A DNA stretch of 64,000 nt from Trichostrongylus colubriformis (Eukaryota > Nematoda > Chromadorea > Rhabditida > Trichostrongylidae): positions 16,759,664-16,823,663 of the forward strand of contig OZ022257.1 of the NCBI GenBank assembly GCA_963978905.1, read 5' to 3'. Below, piece after piece: positions 58,801-64,000 of the stretch. The position numbers and the translations under genes were made by a program. Within the stretch, counting starts at the first letter, position 1. Every line of letters begins with the position of its first letter. Below the pieces are notes generated by a model, which saw only the letters and a program-made list of their open reading frames with translations, ran no database searches and was not told the DNA's origin.

Positions 58801-60159
58801 GTGCGATGCGACTTGATGTGAATGTTTTAACATCCGGTCCGCTGAACAATAAGTGAAACCCCTGTGAATTACCGAAAAGACTGCCGACTTAGGACACCCA
58901 GGACTTTTTTCATTGATGTGTATTGTTTGTCGGTACTGTGTATTTCAGAGAAATGACCTCCTGTCGTGTTCTCGAGTGTGTGAAAACGTTTCTGAGACGC
59001 GTTGATGCCCTCCCTTTAGAGGTGTGTTGTTCTTCTTTTGACTCTTCCTAAATCTTATTCTCCTGCTTTTTTCTCCTTCACTTTTCCGTTGTGAATCGTA
59101 TCTTCCATGTCGGCTTACCTGCTCCATTTTTGTTAGCCTGTCCTTCTGGCACTCGCTAATTATCACATCACTGCCGAGTTCACATAGCCACATATTACAA
59201 TGGTCTAAAATGACATATCAGGATTTGAGCATTCCTCCTCCTAAAAAGCCTGTTAGAAGAGTATTGGATGCAGCTAAAGAGCGCTTCACATGCGTGCCTG
59301 TGCCAACGTATCCTTCTTCGGGCCCTAATTTGGATACCTTCTGGATTGCTAAGTCGCAATTCTGTTGACCGTTAGAGTTATGAGACACATGGGGACTGGG
59401 AAGACTTGTTCTCTGTGAATGAACTGGCGAGATTGAAAGAGATGATAAACTGTGACTTGTGAAAACAGCACCTTGGAAAACTTCATCGAGCGTTTGGATG
59501 CTTTTTGTTCGTTTTCCGATGGGTATGGGGGCGAGGCAACTTTACGGTTGGTTGCTCCAGCTGGCGTACGCATCAGTGATTCGGAATACTCCCACGTCTT
59601 CCATCGTTGTAAGGGGGTACCATTTTTCGGGTTCTCTTTTCCTACTGTTCCACAACTTCGCACCTATACTTTAATATCAGTGGGTCAGAAGTAACCAACA
59701 ACAGTGTCTTTAGTCTAAACATTCTGAACTACACTGCTTCCTTTGTAATTCCTTTGTAACTGTAGTAAATGTCATTTGTGATTGGAATTATGTCGATTTG
59801 CTGGACTTACATTATAATTTATGCGGATTTCATAGATGTATTCTAGGAATCCGCTCGAATGGGTCTCGTGAACCAGCTGATGTTATATGTAGAAAATGCA
59901 GCACGAGCGCTGATTCTTTATGTGCAGCATGCCAGGTCGAAATGGTTTCGGTTACGCAAATCCCCCAGTGACGCAATATTATTGTTTCAGTGAGCCTCTA
60001 CCCTCTGAAAAGACCTCGGCCACAAAAAGCTCTCGGTTTTCTTTGAGTGAGTGTCGGCGAGCTTTAGACATGCAGTCAGATAGCTGGTTTCATGCAGTCC
60101 TCGCAAGGGCTGAATTGATAGTGCCTGATATCGCTGAATTCATTTATAGCACGGCATGA
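52839..60159 (+). CDS. alfa-1: C9orf72 orthologue, DENN-domain protein (about 20 exons, about 767 aa)
   Basis: Exons: 52839-52883, 53007-53063, 53322-53438, 53497-53628, 53716-53907, 53947-54048, 54115-54239, 54520-54671, 54749-54890, 55098-55241, 55294-55440, 55511-55595, 55651-55727, 56038-56068, 56341-56469, 56959-57066, 58163-58350, 58949-59021, 59847-59935, 59991-60159; 2304 nt. Role in the family: with SMCR8 and WDR41 it acts in autophagy, lysosome and Rab/Arf regulation. Matches to human C9orf72 in order: IVWSSFDFMCGPEMKFVW; LLVGSYIFSVTARDGN; AISGVLQSQGYCVIIGSNS; NTLAAFVPQEVRWCCLRM; ICVVDVDRATVCMSPPY; VLECVKTFLRRV; VNQLMLYVENAARALILYV; ALDMQSDSWFHAVLARAELI. About 310 Ser/Asp/Glu-rich residues (~74-385) are inserted after the first DENN strands. 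Exons 1-2 are least certain; an unspliced ATG at 53286 would give 745 aa. Confidence 0.88.
56495..56840. repeat. TIR element, GACACC family, truncated copy in alfa-1 intron
   Basis: Begins TTTCAAAGACACCGGAAGG. Interior AAAACGGCTAAAAACCCGAG and GACGATGTCCCACCCTCG match 6567-6981 inverted. The other end is not clear. Confidence 0.5.
56886..56903 (+). repeat. C18 homopolymer in alfa-1 intron
   Basis: Eighteen C in a row (18 G on the other strand), 55 nt before the exon at 56959. The length is likely to vary. Confidence 0.9.
57580..58060. repeat. Diverged GGGCGG-box repeat units in alfa-1 intron
   Basis: Shares CCCCGCCCACTGTAG, CACACGTTCGGGCCATTTTT and GTAGGCGGGGCG blocks with the array at 19240-20060. 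About two units. It lies in the 1.1-kb intron before the exon at 58163. Confidence 0.5.
59137..59694 (+). other. Two long open stretches in an alfa-1 intron, possible alternative exons
   Basis: 59137-59307 (after TTTTTGTTAG; LSFWHSLIITSLPSSHSHIL, SIPPPKKPVRRVLDAAKERF, donor AAC|GTATCC) and 59469-59694 (after AAAACAG; TLENFIERLDAFCSFSDGYG, EATLRLVAPAGVRISDSEYS, FFGFSFPTVPQLRTYTLIS) are open and can be joined in phase. They can re-enter the main frame at 59847 through a donor after TCA (GTGGGT). Human C9orf72 has no counterpart, so the main model skips them. Confidence 0.35.
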
Positions 60160-60911
60160 ATTCCGTGTTTTCCATTTACTTGAGGATGATAACCGGAACA
60201 AGCGTTTTGTAATCTAGCCAGTTCTCTGATTTGAGGTTCTTTGCTATTTTTTTAGCAGGCTTTTCCTTACTATTCGTTTACAGCTAGTCTTTTCTCCCAC
60301 TTCCTTAGTGTGCCTTTGTACTGTACCATATTGCTGACCTATCAGAGCTACTCGTTCTAATTCCAGTAACCAATGATATCTCTTTTTTTGATCATCTTTG
60401 TGTTATGATTGATTTATCCACCAAATTCGCCAGGCTTACTTCTTAACTAGTAGTCGGTTGTGAATCCTCTTTCGCTTTGTGATTTGCATTAGCTTACCAT
60501 TACTCTTGCATATTTTCCTAAGAGAAAATTTGTGATATGTAAACAATCTCGTCGCTCTAATATCAGCTAGAGTTCTCATTAGCGCTGTTGATAGGATACT
60601 TCTTATAATGATTTGACCAAATGCCTTTTTTGCTTGGTGCATTCCTACATGTTATTTTGTGATTTCGCTCTTCATACCTACAGGTTTTCAGATATATAAG
60701 CAAATATGCATTAGCTGGTCACTTTCTCAACAGAGCAGTATTGATTGTGATTCTTATGGCGTTCACTACTCACAGTAAATCAATGGATACCCTCACGTAT
60801 TGGCTTTTTTTGCTTTGGTTAACTTAAACGACATTGTGATTAGCTTTTATGGCATTGTAGCGAGACAGGTCATTTTTTGAGTAGTCATTGTAGCTTTTTT
60901 ATGCCTCAGTA
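60160..60911. other. 3' flank of alfa-1
   Basis: T-rich, presumably the 3' UTR followed by intergenic DNA. No clear AATAAA was found close to the stop. No other gene seen. Confidence 0.4.
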
Positions 60912-60996
60912 GGGCGCAGCCATACTTTACGTGTCTGCGTCAATCGACGCAGACGCCTGCGTCAATTGACGCATGCACGTAAAGTATGGCTGCGGC
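60912..60996. repeat. Hairpin with two smaller palindromes in its loop
   Basis: Outer arms GCGCAGCCATACTTTACGTG and CACGTAAAGTATGGCTGCG. Inside are TCTGCGTCAATCGACGCAGA and TGCGTCAATTGACGCA, each self-complementary. Confidence 0.85.
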
Positions 60997-61465
60997 CGTA
61001 GAAGACTTGAATGTCAATATCTCATTGTGATGTTCATATATAACAGTGATGTGTTCATAAGGCAATCGTTATGGTTGGAAATGAATAGACCAAAGGGTTC
61101 GGCTGGATTGGACGAGTGAGAGGCAATGGAAAAGGATTATTTTATTTCACCTGATATGTCGAAACGTCATAGCATTGAACACTTACTGGTTTCGTTCACT
61201 CCTCGTGTTGGTCGTATACGAATAAGCGAATAGACGGAAGGAGCTAAGGAAATTAATTTTACACTTTTACCTGTTCCCTGTTTGTTCGTATAAAAGATTG
61301 TCAACTGCGAGCAGAGCTCAAGATGCGTTGAAGGAACCCTTAGCTGCTCATGTATTCAATTGTTGCAAGAGAGATGATGGTTTTGGTTTTTTCTGTATCT
61401 AACGCAAATTTTGTTTTATTGTGAAGTGTTATATGTCATTCTGAAGCTTATTTTACGCTTTTCAG
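60997..61465. other. Intergenic, nothing recognised
   Basis: No exon, RNA gene or repeat family identified. Confidence 0.35.
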
Positions 61466-62110
61466 AATGACTTGTCGAAAATGATCCTTCGTAATGTCCC
61501 TTTCTGTGAGTATTTGGATTTTAACTGCAGAGGCCGAGACGTGATTCCCAGAGTTTCCTCCCATGGATTCACGCTAGGAGGTACTGCAGCTGAAACGGCT
61601 CGAAACATCAACGAGGTTAGGGGTGAAAGAGGTGTCAACAGATGCGGTGCAGCGCTGGTATCAAAAGTTTCACTCTAACAACATCAGCCTGAAGGATGAG
61701 CCCATAACTGCTTAGTGGTCTGCAGTCGGTTCATCCATTACAACTATCTGAATCCGGTCGAAACGATTACGGCAAAGTAGTGACAACAAATCGAGGAAGT
61801 GCACCAGAATCTTCAACGTATGTACCAGAGTATGACCAGTGTGAAGAGACAGGTCCTCTGCGCACAAGCGACCCTGCAAATTGAATGAATTGGGCTACGA
61901 GACTCTACCTCGTCCCCAAGTCATCGGACCTCTCCACACCGGTTACCATTCCTCATGCATCTGGACATTTTCCTCCACGAGAAATGCTTCAGAAACCATG
62001 ATGATTTCAAGAGCGCCTTCACTGACTTTATCGCCTCCGAAACCACGGTCTCCTATGCTAGCCGCATAAATAAACTTGTTCCTCTTTGGCAGCAGTATAC
62101 CGCTCCAGTG
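61466..62110 (+). pseudogene. Mariner transposase remnant (second subfamily)
   Basis: LGGTAAETARNINEVRGERG near 61577-61630 matches the N-terminal HTH of mariner transposases. The C-terminal part is readable in shifted frames: LGYETLPRP, then LDIFLHEKCFRNHDDFKSAF, TDFIASETTV and INKLVPLWQQ near 61885-62095. The catalytic centre between them is largely unreadable. It belongs to a different subfamily from the copy at 45455-46720. Confidence 0.7.
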
Positions 62111-62679
62111 GATTTGCTTCGACTAGTAAGGTTCATTGTGAGCTATGTTACGTTCGTTCAAAGTTTGGGTTTGAAAGCCTGCATTTCTTTTGCAACGGCC
62201 TATAATCTGCGTTGTTGTTAAAGACACCGGAAGGGGGTAATTTTGGCCTACGGTAGAACAGTGTAGTAGGTGCGAGTTTACGTGGCCGCCATTGCATAAA
62301 CTCGCCAACTGGACGCCTTGGCATAGTGCCAAGAGGAGATGTTTCTATTATAAGGTTGTTCTTCCCTTTACTTTTTCATTTGTTGTTTCGCATATTGTTT
62401 CTAGATGCACTTACATGAATGCTAATGTAGTTGTGAATAGTCACTCCACTGCGCTGGGAGTCAGGTGCTACAACTAACGTTGGCCCGCGGCCCGTCTCCT
62501 ACTGCGGACAACTCGGAAAGCCAGTGTGTTGGATGCGAATGGGATGCGAATACACACCGCAGCGTCGCGCTTTTGAATCCGGGTTTTATCGTCGATTAAC
62601 GCTTCTAACCTTGAGTGTTCGTTACAAAATGCTCATTTCTTTGCATCTTCCTCTTGTTTCGGACCTCTTCCGGTTCCTC
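62111..62679. other. Intergenic with a GACACC-family end at 62221
   Basis: AAAGACACCGGAAGGGGGTAA at 62220-62240 is a lone end of the family at 6567-6981. No gene seen. Confidence 0.4.
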
Positions 62680-63110
62680 TAAAGGAATCGTCCACGGAAA
62701 ATGAGTTTTTGTGTTACCCATATATTTATGTTGTACTTGCTTAATGTTGGCCTCATGCAAAATTCCACGCGAAAAATGTGAATCTGGCTGAGATACAGCA
62801 CCACGAAGTGCGGTCCCAGTGGGCGGAGCCTCCGTGTAAAAGCCTCGTATCGCGTCCGCCGTGGTCGGAGACGCATTGTAGGAACAGAAGGTTACGTAAA
62901 CAGTCCCACTCTCCGTTCCCAACGGCGGCGGAAGACGGGACGAGGCCTTTACACGGAGGCCCCGCCCACTGGGACAGCACTTTGTGGTGCTGTATCTCAA
63001 CCAGATTCACATTTTTTCGCGTGAAATTTTGCATGAGGCCAACATTAGGCAAATACAAGATAAACATATGGGTAACACAAAAACTCATTTTCCGTGGGCG
63101 ATTCCTTTAA
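62680..63110. repeat. Long-TIR foldback element, copy 3 of 3, best preserved
   Basis: Arms of about 170 bp with high identity (AAAGGAATCGTCCACGGAAA ... CCCAGTGGGCGGAGCCTCCG and complement) around a centre of about 90 bp. Parallel open frames on both strands are produced by the palindrome and are not genes. Confidence 0.85.
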
Positions 63111-63215
63111 GAGAGAGCAGTCAGTGGGTATTTCAGAGAACCGATACCACCACCTATTTCATATAGGTTATATTATCTCACCTTCATACCCTCTGTCTTA
63201 ATTGGTGCTCGATTT

Positions 63216-63520
63216 AGGCCGCATTCATACTTTGCGCACCGATGCCGGCACCGGCAGCAGCGGCGCCAATCTTATGTGCCCGCCACCGACCACGGCAGCA
63301 CTCTGGTGATGCTTTCCGTTTACAAATTGCTCGACCCAATCCTATTTTAGTATGATGTTTGTGGCGAGAACCACGAATTCGAACTCGAATTTTGGCATAG
63401 TACCAGACTATGCATGATGAGCGTGGCGAGAGCCCACGAATTCGAATTCGGATCTTGGGATCGTGTCATACATACTATGCCAAAGTGCCGGCATCGGTGC
63501 GCGAAGTATGTACGCTGCCT
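63216..63520. repeat. MITE with GCATTCATACTTTGCGCACC ends
   Basis: Left AGGCCGCATTCATACTTTGC and right GCGAAGTATGTACGCTGCCT are inverted. Inside, two near-duplicate blocks (GTGGCGAGAACCACGAATTC and GTGGCGAGAGCCCACGAATT). Related to the inner pair at 42273-42363. Confidence 0.6.
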
Positions 63521-64000
63521 CACGACTTCTGCCCTATTTCATTCCATTACGTTTCACAAATTTCGAACCACAGCGACGATCAACATGAATCGAATGGCGG
63601 CCTGGTTGCAAACTACAGGGGGTGCCAAAAAAAAGTAATTTTGTCTCGTCCACTTTCACCCCACTTTAGTCGAACTACAGCAAATTCTGTTGAGGTATTT
63701 ACATCCCCAGATTCAAGAACAGACCTCACTCTATCACTATACTCCGTGGCAGCCTTCTGCACGAGCAGGAACGGGAGCGAGGAAATAGTGAACAAGATGT
63801 GTCACCTCAACTGGGCACAATCCGAAATTTCGTCGCCCTCGTTCACAACCTTGCTGAGGTCCGTTCACTCTGGGTACCTAAGGGGATTCATACTGGGTGG
63901 TGTTCTTTAGGATCCCGTTTTTTCCGGGTTCCCAGCGCCCTTCGTTTCCAAGAGCCAAAACGTGCACCTACCACTGAAACCCCTCCGGAGGCGGATTTGG
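63521..64000. other. Right edge, possible start of a further element
   Basis: CAGGGGGTGCCAAAAAAAAG at 63616-63635 resembles the end of a Tc1/mariner-type element, but its partner end is not in the window. The 166-codon plus frame here has no family features. Confidence 0.3.

Noticed and set aside
62605..63110. Overlapping 110-131-codon ORFs on both strands
   Set aside because: They mirror each other because the DNA is a near-palindrome; the same happens at 1227-1599 and 25586-26069.

Overview
The window looks like nuclear DNA of a nematode, most likely a rhabditine or strongylid (clade V) worm. The genes are cut into many short exons with a TTTCAG-like 3' splice consensus. Splice acceptors sit 1-10 nt upstream of start codons, as expected for spliced-leader trans-splicing. 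The three recognisable proteins have clear animal homologues. Mariner, Tc1/Tc3, BEL/Pao and long-TIR foldback repeats fill the introns and intergenic DNA. There are no bacterial operons, CRISPR arrays, rRNA genes or convincing tRNA genes. The species cannot be named from the sequence alone.

Layout. (1) 1-20,900 is repeat-rich. It starts with a decayed Tc3-like transposon. It also holds several isolated, well-spliced exons that I cannot assign to a family: a possible 109-aa, three-exon gene at 4227-5475 and minus-strand exons at 7261-7365 and 11165-11327. (2) 20,912-36,408 (+) is a 15-exon cationic amino acid transporter gene (SLC7A1/CAT type, 583 aa). Its last intron holds a foldback repeat split by a gag-only BEL/Pao LTR element, which itself carries another repeat. 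(3) 36,700-40,000 is intergenic and carries an unusual mariner derivative made of two 3' ends facing outward. (4) 40,080-51,413 (-) is a 25-exon gene for the spliceosomal DEAH helicase DHX16/Prp2 (mog-4, 1013 aa). At least four transposons sit in its introns, one nested inside another. (5) 52,839-60,159 (+) is a roughly 20-exon gene for the worm C9orf72 orthologue (alfa-1, about 767 aa), divergent from mog-4. (6) 60,200-64,000 is again repeats, including a mariner remnant.

The exon models of the three main genes were built by eye from splice signals, reading phase and family similarity. In each, the summed exon length is divisible by three: 1752, 3042 and 2304 nt. The genes do not form a pathway: a plasma-membrane transporter, a spliceosome remodelling ATPase and a DENN-domain regulator of endolysosomal traffic. 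The transporter and mog-4 are convergent, mog-4 and alfa-1 are divergent, so there is no operon here.

The observations most worth following are: the roughly 310-residue insertion in the first DENN part of the C9orf72 protein, with three consecutive stop-free 3n introns inside it; the 3'-3' mariner foldback; a group of near-perfect hairpins with 6-7 nt loops and unrelated stems; and an internal empty-site control for a nested Tc1 insertion.
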